A stretch of DNA of 30,208 nt from an uncultured Collinsella sp. (GTDB lineage Bacteria > Actinomycetota > Coriobacteriia > Coriobacteriales > Coriobacteriaceae), in NCBI GenBank assembly GCA_902464565.1, contig CABQJV010000025.1, positions 1 to 30,208 of the forward strand. Reading direction: 5' to 3'. Shown in pieces: positions 24,134 through 30,208 of the stretch. The number at the start of each line of letters is the position of its first letter. Position 1 is the stretch's first letter. The notes beneath the pieces were generated by a model. It was given only the letters and a program-made list of their open reading frames with translations, did no database searches and was not told where the DNA came from. A program made the position numbers and the translations under genes.

Positions 24134-24745
24134 ATGAACCACGTTAAACACGTTATTCCGATGTCTGATTCGTCGGTCAGCATTAAGCCTGAGGATATTC
24201 AGCCCACTGTGCTGCCCGATGCATTTATTCAGTCCGATATCGTGCGCAAACTCAATACGTTGAGTCTGCCGCGCTATGACCAGTTGCCAAATGTGACGCT
24301 CTACCGCGACCAGGTCATTGAGTATGTTGCGCTGTGGATGGAGCCGCTGTCCATTTGCGTTGAGCAGCCCATCATTACGCCATCGATGATCAATAACTAC
24401 GTAAAGGTCGGCCTAGTGCCTGCTCCGGTCAAAAAGCAATATGGCCGCGAGCAGATTGCCCGCCTGATCGCTATCTGCATCTTTAAACAGGTGCTACCTA
24501 TTGCTGCTGTGCAGGCACTCTTTAACATTCAGCGTTTGAGCTACGATGCCCCGACGGCCTTCGATTATGTGGTCGATCAGCTCGAGGCATCGATTCGTTC
24601 GGCGTTTTCTGTCGAGCAGACGCCGGTTCCCGATACGGCGCATCAGGTAACGCGTGAGTCGCTGCTTGTGCGCAGCGCGGTATCGTCCTTCGTTTCGAAG
24701 GCGTACCTGATGAGCTATCTCAAGTTCAACGGGTTTAATAGCTAG
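24134..24745 (+). CDS. DUF1836 family protein, probable DNA-binding regulator
   Basis: The 203-residue soluble protein resembles the DUF1836 family, which carries a MerR-like helix-turn-helix. The best-conserved part is ITPSMINNYVKVGLVPAPVK, then a YGREQIARLIAICIFKQVLP segment, near residues 90-135. It has no ligand-binding domain that I recognise; a helical C-terminal half follows. GGAGGG five bases upstream supports ATG 24134. The gene converges on degV, with a shared bidirectional terminator, and both genes have the same 16-nt motif in their upstream regions. Autoregulation is likely but inferred. Confidence 0.75.
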   Translation: MNHVKHVIPMSDSSVSIKPEDIQPTVLPDAFIQSDIVRKLNTLSLPRYDQLPNVTLYRDQVIEYVALWMEPLSICVEQPIITPSMINNYVKVGLVPAPVKKQYGREQIARLIAICIFKQVLPIAAVQALFNIQRLSYDAPTAFDYVVDQLEASIRSAFSVEQTPVPDTAHQVTRESLLVRSAVSSFVSKAYLMSYLKFNGFNS

Positions 24746-24757
24746 TCGACGTATAAA

Positions 24758-24805
24758 ACGGGCGGGATAAAGAGGCATCTGTCGCTTTATCCCGCCCGTA
24801 TTTTT
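24758..24805. terminator. Bidirectional terminator between the DUF1836 gene and degV
   Basis: A perfect 15-bp stem (24758-24772 with 24785-24799) is followed by ATTTTT on the plus strand and by TTTTATA on the minus strand. It can end both converging transcripts. Confidence 0.92.
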
Positions 24806-24818
24806 GCTTGGTAGGACT

Positions 24819-25685
24819 TTATTTGCCCGAAGCTACGCCCATGCCGTAGCCGATGATCAGGCCGTGCATCTCGGCGTAATAGGAATCCAGGCCGTTGCAG
24901 GGCATGATGATGGTCTTGGAGCCGGGCCAATGCTCGACTATGCGGTCAGTAAGCGCCCGGGCTCCAGCTTCGTTCTCAACGTGATCGATGATGACCTCGC
25001 CGCCCGTAAAACCCTCGGCTTCCATGGTGTCGATGATCTTGTTGAGCATCTTCTTTTCGCCACGCGTGTGCCCGACGAGTTCGATTTTACCGGCCTCGCT
25101 CGCCGTGCCCAAAATGCGGATATTGAGCTTGTTGGCAATGACGCCGGCTGCCTTAGGGATACGTCCGGCTTTGGCCAGGTTTTCGTAATTGCACAAGCTG
25201 AAGAGGATTTTGCTGTTCTGCTCAAGGCTATCGAAGTATGCGCAAGCGTCCTCGAATGAGACATCCGGATTGCTTGCAAGATAGCGGTCGAACAGCAAGA
25301 AAATGAGGTCCATTTTGCCGCCAGCTGCGCGCGAATTGACTAGATGAATCTGCCGGTCGGGCTCCTCGGCAAGAACCATATCGCGAGCCGTGGCTGCTGC
25401 GTTGTAGCTGCCCGACACGCCCTCAGAGATCGGCATGCAGATGGTCTTGTCTGCCAATTTGAAGAGCTCGGCCCACTCCCCTACGCTGGGACAAGCGCTC
25501 GAAGAAGCGTTCGCCTCCGCCTGAACAGCGCAGTTGAGCTCATGAACATCAAGCGAAAGGTCATCGACGAATTCACGCTCCCCCACTCGAATTTTGAGGG
25601 GCGCAAATGCAAAGGTGGTATGGGGCGCGGTCGGTTGCCAATCGCGGAGGTTGCAGCTTGAATCGGAGATAAGTGCCCAGCTCAT
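24819..25685 (-). CDS. DegV family fatty-acid-binding protein
   Basis: The 288-residue protein is a DegV-family member (FakB-like), which holds a fatty acid for phosphorylation by FakA in Gram-positive bacteria. It starts with WALISDSSCNL, and CMPISEGVSGSYNAA (about 83-97) is the acyl-binding loop motif. LCNYENLAKAGRIPKAAGVIAN matches the family's Lxx-L-GRI region. AAAGGA precedes the ATG. No FakA gene is nearby, and the specific ligand cannot be told. The upstream region has TATAAT and a large inverted repeat. Confidence 0.88.
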   Translation of the reverse strand: MSWALISDSSCNLRDWQPTAPHTTFAFAPLKIRVGEREFVDDLSLDVHELNCAVQAEANASSSACPSVGEWAELFKLADKTICMPISEGVSGSYNAAATARDMVLAEEPDRQIHLVNSRAAGGKMDLIFLLFDRYLASNPDVSFEDACAYFDSLEQNSKILFSLCNYENLAKAGRIPKAAGVIANKLNIRILGTASEAGKIELVGHTRGEKKMLNKIIDTMEAEGFTGGEVIIDHVENEAGARALTDRIVEHWPGSKTIIMPCNGLDSYYAEMHGLIIGYGMGVASGK

Positions 25686-25714
25686 AGAGGGTCCTTTCTA
25701 TTTGTTCCCTAACA

Positions 25715-25743
25715 ATTATAGCCATCTTGCAGACCGATTGGGC
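25715..25743 (-). promoter_or_regulatory. degV promoter with perfect -10 and poor -35
   Basis: On the minus strand TATAAT (25720-25715) lies 30 bp before the degV start. The hexamer 17 bp upstream is GCCCAA, unlike a -35 consensus. A missing -35 beside an inverted repeat suggests an activator-dependent promoter. Confidence 0.6.
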
Positions 25744-25775
25744 CGCTATCTAGTATTCAAAACTAGATAGCGGCC
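25741..25775. promoter_or_regulatory. Inverted repeat upstream of degV, candidate operator
   Basis: GGCCGCTATCTAGT and ACTAGATAGCGGCC are perfect 14-bp arms around ATTCAAA. It begins at the -35 region of the degV promoter and contains GTATTCAAAACTAGAT (25753-25768), shared with the DUF1836 gene promoter. A hairpin terminator role is less likely because no T-tract follows on either strand. Confidence 0.6.
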
Positions 25776-25793
25776 TGCACGAAAGGTAAAAGA

Positions 25794-25826
25794 ATGGACC
25801 CCATGACTCAAAGCCACGAGGTCCAT
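25794..25826 (-). terminator. Weak hairpin after the NlpC/P60 gene
   Basis: ATGGACC and GGTCCAT (7 bp) enclose a 19-nt loop; on the minus strand TCTTTTACC follows. Stem and loop are not ideal. Confidence 0.35.
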
Positions 25827-25849
25827 ATCCGTTTGCTTTATCTGAATAC

Positions 25850-26977
25850 TTAGTAGCGCACGAAGATGTAGTTATTGTTCATGCCGGCGGCAACGGAGCT
25901 GATGATAACACCCGTGTTGTAGTCGGAAGCATGAATCATCTGACCACCACCGATGTATATTCCGGTGTGGTACGAATTGACCACAACGTCACCGGGCTGC
26001 GGATCGGACACACGCGTCCAGCCCATAAAGGTACCCGTGGTGCCCAGGCGGCAATAGCGACCAGTGAGGCAATAGCTAACAAAACCAGAGCAGTCGAAGC
26101 TGTTCGGGCCAATTCCGCCCCAGGAATAAGCGCAACCAAGCTTGCTGTATGCACGTGAGACAACAGAACCGCCATCGACGGACTGGCTCGGAGCAGAAGG
26201 CGTCGGAGCCGGAGCAGGCGTGGAGGGCTGCGGCGTCGGAGCAGGTGCCGGCGTAGGAGCCGGTGTGTTGCCGCCCTGGTTGTTGTTATTGCTGGTCTGG
26301 TCACCGTTGTTGGTGTTCTCGGTCGTACCGGCAGTCTCGTTGCTCACCGTGGCCTTCTCGGCGGTGCTGGCGTTGATGCCGGCCTGCAGCGCGGCGTTGG
26401 CCTCGGCCTCTGCGGCAAGCTCGGCTTGCAGCTGCGAATCCAGGGAGTTTACGACGTTCTGGGCTTCAGCCTGCTGGGCGTTAAGCTCGTCGACCTTCTT
26501 TTGCGTGGCGGCGACGTTCTTCTCCTGCTCGGCCTGCTTATCGGTGAGCTGCTGCTTAAGCTCCTTGACCTCTTGAATGGTCTGAGCTTGCTTATCGGAA
26601 ACTTTGCCGTAGTAGAACAGACGGTTGAGCATATCGCTCAGGTCATCGACACCCGTCAGAACCTGAAGCAGGCTCAGACCGCCGGTTTTGTACTCGCCGG
26701 CGACATAGGTCGAGAGCTTAGCCTGACCATCGGCGATCTCCTGCTGCTTTTGCGTGATCTCGCCAGCAGTCTGATCGAGCGCCTGCGTCTGCGTGGCGAG
26801 CTCATCGTAAATCTGCTGAGTTTGGGTACCGATCTGCTCGAGCTTCGTACGAGCAGCGGCAAGGTCGGATGCGGTATCGGCGTAGGCAGGAGCCGCGAGG
26901 CCCAAGCCCAAAACACAAGCGAGGGTTGCCGTAGCAGCGCAGCGTGCCATGTTTTTATGCGTGTTTGCTGTGCGCAT
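25850..26977 (-). CDS. Secreted NlpC/P60 peptidoglycan hydrolase with coiled coil
   Basis: The 375-residue protein is exported and probably cuts wall peptides. A signal peptide (1-33, cleavage after AYA) precedes a long coiled coil (about 36-205) rich in Gln, Lys and Glu. A Pro/Thr/Ala/Asn/Gln linker (about 210-270) follows, then the NlpC/P60 domain with Cys296 (SFDCSGFV), His337 (YHTGIYIGG) and His349. The plan resembles RipA and CwlO-type endopeptidases that act in cell separation and are kept inactive by the coiled coil. GGAAAGGAAG precedes the ATG. It lies 32 bp after apt, so it may belong to the operon starting at 29668. Confidence 0.92.
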   Translation of the reverse strand: MRTANTHKNMARCAATATLACVLGLGLAAPAYADTASDLAAARTKLEQIGTQTQQIYDELATQTQALDQTAGEITQKQQEIADGQAKLSTYVAGEYKTGGLSLLQVLTGVDDLSDMLNRLFYYGKVSDKQAQTIQEVKELKQQLTDKQAEQEKNVAATQKKVDELNAQQAEAQNVVNSLDSQLQAELAAEAEANAALQAGINASTAEKATVSNETAGTTENTNNGDQTSNNNNQGGNTPAPTPAPAPTPQPSTPAPAPTPSAPSQSVDGGSVVSRAYSKLGCAYSWGGIGPNSFDCSGFVSYCLTGRYCRLGTTGTFMGWTRVSDPQPGDVVVNSYHTGIYIGGGQMIHASDYNTGVIISSVAAGMNNNYIFVRY

Positions 26978-27009
26978 GTAGCTTCCTTTCCAGTAACTAA
27001 GGGTAACGG

Positions 27010-27540
27010 CTAGTCCACCGTCACCAGGCTAAAGAGCTCCACATCGTCATCAGACGGCGTGAGCTTCTCGCGCGGGTTGAGAAACGCAAGCTCAAGGATA
27101 CAACCGTAACCGACAAGCTTTGCGCCCATATCTCGCACCAGTTTACCTGTTGCCTCGACGGTTCCGCCCGTCGCGACCAAGTCGTCCAGAATCAACACGG
27201 TATCTTTAGAGCTGATAGCGTCGGCATGGATCTCAATTGAATCGGTGCCGTACTCGAGCTCGTAGCTCTGGCTTACGGTCTCGCGCGGCAGCTTGCCCGG
27301 TTTACGTGCGGGAACAAAGCCGGCGCCAAGGGCTACAGCCACCGGTACGCCAACCATAAAGCCGCGAGCCTCGGGACCCACGACCTTGGTGATTCCCATG
27401 CCGGCAAAGTGCTCGGCGAGGGCATCGGTCATGGCTTTGAGCGCCTCGGGATTGCCAAAGAGTGGCGTGATGTCCTTAAAGATGACTCCGGGCTCGGGAT
27501 AGTCGGGGATATCGACGATTTGAGATTCGAAGTCGTACAT
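27010..27540 (-). CDS. apt: Adenine phosphoribosyltransferase
   Basis: Apt converts adenine and PRPP to AMP in purine salvage. The 176-residue enzyme has the family's FKDITPLFGNP motif (21-31), GPEARGF (55-61) and the PRPP-binding loop LILDDLVATGGT (116-127). ATG 27540 has AAAGG about seven bases upstream; an in-frame TTG at 27555 is possible but overlaps that site. It lies 40 bp after the MerR-type gene. Confidence 0.95.
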   Translation of the reverse strand: MYDFESQIVDIPDYPEPGVIFKDITPLFGNPEALKAMTDALAEHFAGMGITKVVGPEARGFMVGVPVAVALGAGFVPARKPGKLPRETVSQSYELEYGTDSIEIHADAISSKDTVLILDDLVATGGTVEATGKLVRDMGAKLVGYGCILELAFLNPREKLTPSDDDVELFSLVTVD

Positions 27541-27580
27541 TGCATGACCTTTCAATGGGTTGCAGGATAAGTGGCGGCTG

Positions 27581-28459
27581 TTATTTGCCCGCGGTGGCGG
27601 TGCCGGATTGCGAAGGGGCGACGACCTTGAGCGGCTTTACGAGAGAATCCTCGTGCGAAGCCGGCGCGGCTGTCTCTTCGTTTTTGGCCTTGGTGGACTC
27701 GGAGCGAGTGATTTCCTCATCGAGTGCATCGATGTCGGCGTCCTCGACCACGGCGTTGAGCGACTCAAAAACGCGGTTCTTGAGCAGCGCGGTGTGCACG
27801 CCCTCCGTCAGGTCGTGAAGCTTCTTAAACGCACGCTCGAGCTTGGCGTCGCGCTCGTCATCGGAGGTATCCATTCCGAGCATGCTCACGAGCACCTGCT
27901 CAAACATCGAGGACTCGCGGTTGGCAGAAGACACGTACTGACGCAGGTTGCGCGGCTCGATATGGAAGCGTGACAGCTCGGAGCAGTAGCGGATGATCGG
28001 AAAATCGCGACCATCGACGAGTTCACGATTCTGTGGACTCTTGATGATGCGAATGAGGTCGTTCTCGGCGAGCGAGCGGATAAACGAAATCTCGACGCCC
28101 AGCATATCGGGAATGGTCTCGATGGGATGCAGCTTTTGCTTAGTCTCCTTGGGCTCCGTCTTGAGCGGAACATCGGACAGCAAGCCCACCTCGTAGGCGA
28201 GCGTTGACAGGTCCGTGGCGTTTTCCAAGCGTTGCTTAATCACGTTGAGCGGCATGTAGCGAGTCTTCTGCAAGTGCAGGATGACCTCCAGGCGATCAAC
28301 GTCCTCCTTGGAGTACTGACGGTATCCCTTTGGCGTACGATGAGGGGTAATGAGCCCCTCATCCTCTAGAAATCTAATTTTTGAGTTCGAAAGATCGGGG
28401 TATGCGCCTCGAAGTAGGTTGACGACTTGGCCGATACTCAGATAGTTGCGTTCGGCCAT
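27581..28459 (-). CDS. ftsR: MerR-type transcriptional regulator, FtsR-like
   Basis: The 292-residue protein has an N-terminal MerR winged HTH (about 5-75, YLSIGQVVNLLRG then KIRFLEDEGLITPHRTPKGYR) and a helical second region (about 115-220). Its tail is disordered, with Ala, Glu, Lys and Thr. It starts three bases after the FHA gene. The FHA-MerR pair near a phosphatidyltransferase matches the actinobacterial arrangement of Rv1827-Rv1828 and of odhI-ftsR in Corynebacterium, where FtsR activates ftsZ. The symbol rests on that context and fold, not on a full alignment. Confidence 0.75.
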   Translation of the reverse strand: MAERNYLSIGQVVNLLRGAYPDLSNSKIRFLEDEGLITPHRTPKGYRQYSKEDVDRLEVILHLQKTRYMPLNVIKQRLENATDLSTLAYEVGLLSDVPLKTEPKETKQKLHPIETIPDMLGVEISFIRSLAENDLIRIIKSPQNRELVDGRDFPIIRYCSELSRFHIEPRNLRQYVSSANRESSMFEQVLVSMLGMDTSDDERDAKLERAFKKLHDLTEGVHTALLKNRVFESLNAVVEDADIDALDEEITRSESTKAKNEETAAPASHEDSLVKPLKVVAPSQSGTATAGK

Positions 28460-28462
28460 GCC

Positions 28463-28897
28463 CTACTCACCGGTTTCGATGCGCTCCGGCGTGCTCTCGT
28501 GGTAGATGAGCGTAAACGTACCAATCTGGACGGAAGAACCGTCGTGCAGCGGGGCTGCATTGACGATGGCACCGTCGACCCAGGTGCCATTGAGCGAGCC
28601 CAAGTCCTCGATGCGAGCGCCAAGGCCCTCGCGAATAATGCGCGCGTGGCTGCGCGAAACGGTCATGTCATTGAGGAAGATGCCGTTCGCAGGATCGCGG
28701 CCGATGGTGGTCACGTCGTCCTCGAGCTCAAAAGCGGCACCAGTCTGCGGACCCTTGACGATGGACAGAACGGGGGCGGTGATGCGCACGTTGGCCATGA
28801 GGTCGGGAACGGTGACGTCGCTTGAAGGCACGCGGAATACGCAGGTAGCGTCAGCAGCCTTATCATTCTGAGGCATATTGTTAACCATGTTGTCCAT
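28463..28897 (-). CDS. FHA-domain protein (GarA/OdhI position)
   Basis: The 144-residue protein has one FHA domain (about 43-135), which binds phosphothreonine. The key residues are present: G66-R67, S81-x2-H84 and N103-G104. GarA and OdhI, the actinobacterial FHA proteins at this locus, inhibit 2-oxoglutarate dehydrogenase unless phosphorylated on an N-terminal ETTS motif. That motif is absent here; the N-terminus has PSSDVTVP instead, so regulation may differ. ATG 28897 follows TTAGGGG; an earlier in-frame start exists without a ribosome-binding site. It lies 66 bp after the phosphatidyltransferase gene. Confidence 0.85.
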   Translation of the reverse strand: MDNMVNNMPQNDKAADATCVFRVPSSDVTVPDLMANVRITAPVLSIVKGPQTGAAFELEDDVTTIGRDPANGIFLNDMTVSRSHARIIREGLGARIEDLGSLNGTWVDGAIVNAAPLHDGSSVQIGTFTLIYHESTPERIETGE

Positions 28898-28963
28898 GAC
28901 AACCCCTAACTTATCGCGGACGTGCCGCAAATAATGAACCGTACGTAATCATACCCCAACGAA

Positions 28964-29668
28964 TCAGTCTTCGATTTCAGGGTTCAGAAAGTCGATGTCC
29001 TCGTCCTCGGGATGCGCGAGAGCCTGTTTAATGGCCACTCCGCCCTTAATGGAGTAGATGACAGCCGTGAGCATGGAGAAGATCACGCCGCCGTACACAA
29101 AGAAGATGCCGAGGGGCACCGAGCTTCCGTTGAGGCCCGGGAAGGCCGTAAGGGTTGAAGGTAAAAGTTGCAGGCCGTCAACAACGGGGAACCCGAGCAG
29201 CATGAGCGAGAATCCGGTCATGAGCAGCGCTGTGGCAATCTTTCCGGGGAAGACGACATCGATGGGGCGACGGTGATAATGACGCACGATAAGCGTGCCG
29301 ATGCCCAGATAGATGTCGCGGCCAATAATGAGCACGCAGACCCAGATGGGCAGCTCTCCGCGGACCACCAGTCCCAAGACGCCGGTGAACAGCAGCGCAC
29401 GGTCGCAGATGGGATCCATAACCTTGCCGAGCCATGAGACCGTCTTGGTCATGCGGGCGATCTGACCGTCCATCCAGTCGGTGGAGGCGGCAACGGCGTA
29501 GATAACGATGGCGATGACGCGGTTGTTATCCGTCACAAACAGGTACAGAAATACCAGGGTGAGGATCAGGCGCGTAAAGGTGATGAAATTGGAGATCGTA
29601 AAGATCTTATTCGACGGGTAATCGGAAGTGCCGATAAGCTCCTTTTTGATCTTCTTTTTGATGCCCAC
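28964..29668 (-). CDS. Second CDP-alcohol phosphatidyltransferase
   Basis: The 234-residue membrane protein carries the complete superfamily signature: D64-x2-D67-G68-x2-A71-R72-x8-G81-x3-D85-x3-D89. Several membrane helices and an acidic tail are also present. It makes a phospholipid from a CDP-lipid; glycerol phosphate, inositol phosphate and cardiolipin-type acceptors are all possible. The start is GTG 29668, chosen because GGGGGAG lies four bases upstream; the longer ORF would read through the promoter. It is the first gene of the likely operon down to 25850 and corresponds in position to actinobacterial pgsA2 upstream of garA. Confidence 0.87.
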   Translation of the reverse strand: MGIKKKIKKELIGTSDYPSNKIFTISNFITFTRLILTLVFLYLFVTDNNRVIAIVIYAVAASTDWMDGQIARMTKTVSWLGKVMDPICDRALLFTGVLGLVVRGELPIWVCVLIIGRDIYLGIGTLIVRHYHRRPIDVVFPGKIATALLMTGFSLMLLGFPVVDGLQLLPSTLTAFPGLNGSSVPLGIFFVYGGVIFSMLTAVIYSIKGGVAIKQALAHPEDEDIDFLNPEIED

Positions 29669-29704
29669 AGGACTCCCCCGCTGGTTAACGACAAAACTTT
29701 CGAT

Positions 29705-29733
29705 ACTATACCCGTTCCGGCGATGTCTATCCA
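29705..29733 (-). promoter_or_regulatory. Promoter of the phosphatidyltransferase-FHA-MerR operon
   Basis: On the minus strand TGGATA (29733-29728), a 17-bp spacer and TATAGT (29710-29705) form a good vegetative promoter, 37 bp before the GTG start. Confidence 0.65.
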
Positions 29734-29794
29734 GCATAAGCATAGAGAGTCCAGACATGTGGAGGGCACTGTTGGGCGGCGGGGATTTCGCTTT

Positions 29795-29853
29795 CGTGTA
29801 CATCTGCCTCCAAACATGTCGAAAAATGTCGATTTTGGTGGCTGATGTACACG
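29795..29853. repeat. Extended inverted repeat between the operon and the tRNA fragment
   Basis: CGTGTACATCTGCCTCCAAA (29795-29814) and its partner (29834-29853) pair at 18 of 20 positions around a 19-nt spacer. The spacer region holds ATGTCGA twice in direct order. No T-tract or ORF explains it. It could be an operator, a small structured RNA or a decayed mobile end. Confidence 0.6.
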
Positions 29854-29928
29854 TTTTGTTTCGGTAATCAAATCGAGCGGGAACGTTGTTGCTTTAAGCA
29901 AAATAATCATGGTGATTAAAAAGAAAAA

Positions 29929-29953
29929 AGGTCAGGCACTAGGTGCCTGACCT
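29929..29953 (-). terminator. Terminator downstream of the tRNA-Pro fragment
   Basis: AGGTCAGGCAC and GTGCCTGACCT are perfect 11-bp arms with a 3-nt loop. Read on the minus strand, the stem is followed by TTTTTTCTTTTT. It is the natural terminator of the tRNA whose 3' end lies at 29963. Confidence 0.85.
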
Positions 29954-29962
29954 GCAAACTTC

Positions 29963-30007
29963 TGGTCGGGACGACTGGATTCGAACCAGCGACCCCTTGA
30001 CCCCCAG
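29963..30007 (-). tRNA. tRNA-Pro(GGG) 3' fragment, probable attachment site
   Basis: Read on the minus strand, this begins at the anticodon loop (CTGGGGG, anticodon GGG). It continues with TCAAG (3' anticodon stem), GGGTC (variable), a full T arm (GCTGG, TTCGAAT, CCAGT), the 3' acceptor strand CGTCCCG, A73 and CCA. The A73 and the implied C1-G72 pair fit proline tRNA. The matching CGGGACG acceptor strand and the D arm are missing upstream, and homology stops exactly at the anticodon loop. A functional tRNA is therefore excluded; this is the displaced 3' end left by site-specific integration. Confidence 0.8.
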
Positions 30008-30208
30008 CGGGCCCAAATAGCCCTGACCTGTGGTAATTTTGTTAAAGCACGCGCAGATAGCGCAAGTAGCGCATTTCCGCCTTAGTAGATTTTACCAGCT
30101 CAGCGCGGTTTGTCCAGATAACGTATTATCGGCTTCGAGGAGCGCGGTGCAGCCCTTGATTATCGACTTTATCCGAACACCTCCCACATTCATCCGCACA
30201 TGTGCGGA
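30008..30208. other. Probable end of an integrated element
   Basis: No gene is evident. On the minus strand TGGACA (30116-30111), a 16-bp spacer and TAAAAT (30094-30089) resemble a promoter reading toward the tRNA fragment. TAGCGCA repeats at 30058 and 30067. The 16-bp perfect palindrome TCCGCACATGTGCGGA occupies 30193-30208, at the cut edge. CCTGACCTG occurs at 30022-30030 and again at 29946-29954, on either side of the tRNA fragment. Confidence 0.5.

Noticed and set aside
29628..29867. Plus-strand ORF of 79 codons across the phosphatidyltransferase start and the inverted repeat
   Set aside because: It overlaps a well-supported gene, its promoter and the palindrome, and it lacks a ribosome-binding site.
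29963..30040. A complete tRNA gene
   Set aside because: No CGGGACG acceptor strand, D arm or 5' anticodon stem precedes the anticodon loop, so the gene cannot fold.

Overview
The window is a stretch of ordinary chromosome from a GC-rich (roughly 60%) Gram-positive bacterium, most likely a member of the Coriobacteriia and plausibly a Collinsella relative. The genus is my inference from gene order and composition; no 16S or other marker is present. RNase J, RNase Y and SpoVS occur together with SOS boxes of the CGAAC-N4-GTTCG type and with an actinobacterial cluster of phosphatidyltransferase, FHA protein and MerR regulator.

Layout. 234-9289 (+): RNase J, FtsK, a RodZ-like HTH membrane protein, YajQ, RimO, PgsA and the CinA C-terminal domain, tightly packed and probably co-transcribed. 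9290-11399 (+): recA and recX behind a promoter with an SOS box in its spacer, preceded by an 11-bp repeat array. 11400-18336 (+): rny, an unfamiliar GHKL ATPase, spoVS, then miaB-miaA-hflX with overlapping stop/start codons. 18321-19669 (-): lexA and a multi-pass membrane acyltransferase-like gene, overlapping by 1 nt. 19670-21225 (+): three SOS boxes, a LysM single-pass protein in the YneA position, nrdR and dut. 21226-21622: a convergent gap holding two long palindromic elements with a shared core, either side of a hairpin terminator. 21623-25685: a GT28-type glycosyltransferase (-), trxB (+), a DUF1836 regulator (+) and degV (-); the last two share a 16-nt motif upstream. 25850-29668 (-): NlpC/P60 hydrolase, apt, MerR regulator, FHA protein and a second CDP-alcohol phosphatidyltransferase, read right to left as one likely operon.

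Right edge. At 29963-30007 lies the 3' part of a tRNA-Pro(GGG) gene, from the anticodon loop to CCA, with no 5' half and with its own terminator. This is the usual scar of a tyrosine recombinase integrating into a tRNA gene. The last ~200 bp are therefore probably the end of an integrated element that continues beyond the window.

Themes. The genes cover RNA turnover and modification (RNase J, RNase Y, MiaA, MiaB, RimO, HflX), DNA damage and nucleotide supply (RecA, RecX, LexA, LysM inhibitor, NrdR, Dut), and envelope and division (FtsK, RodZ-like, both phosphatidyltransferases, glycosyltransferase, NlpC/P60). The least explained items are the paired palindromes, the DUF1836/degV motif, the GHKL protein between rny and spoVS, the acyltransferase tied to lexA and the island junction. 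I see no CRISPR array, rRNA, insertion sequence or prophage gene.
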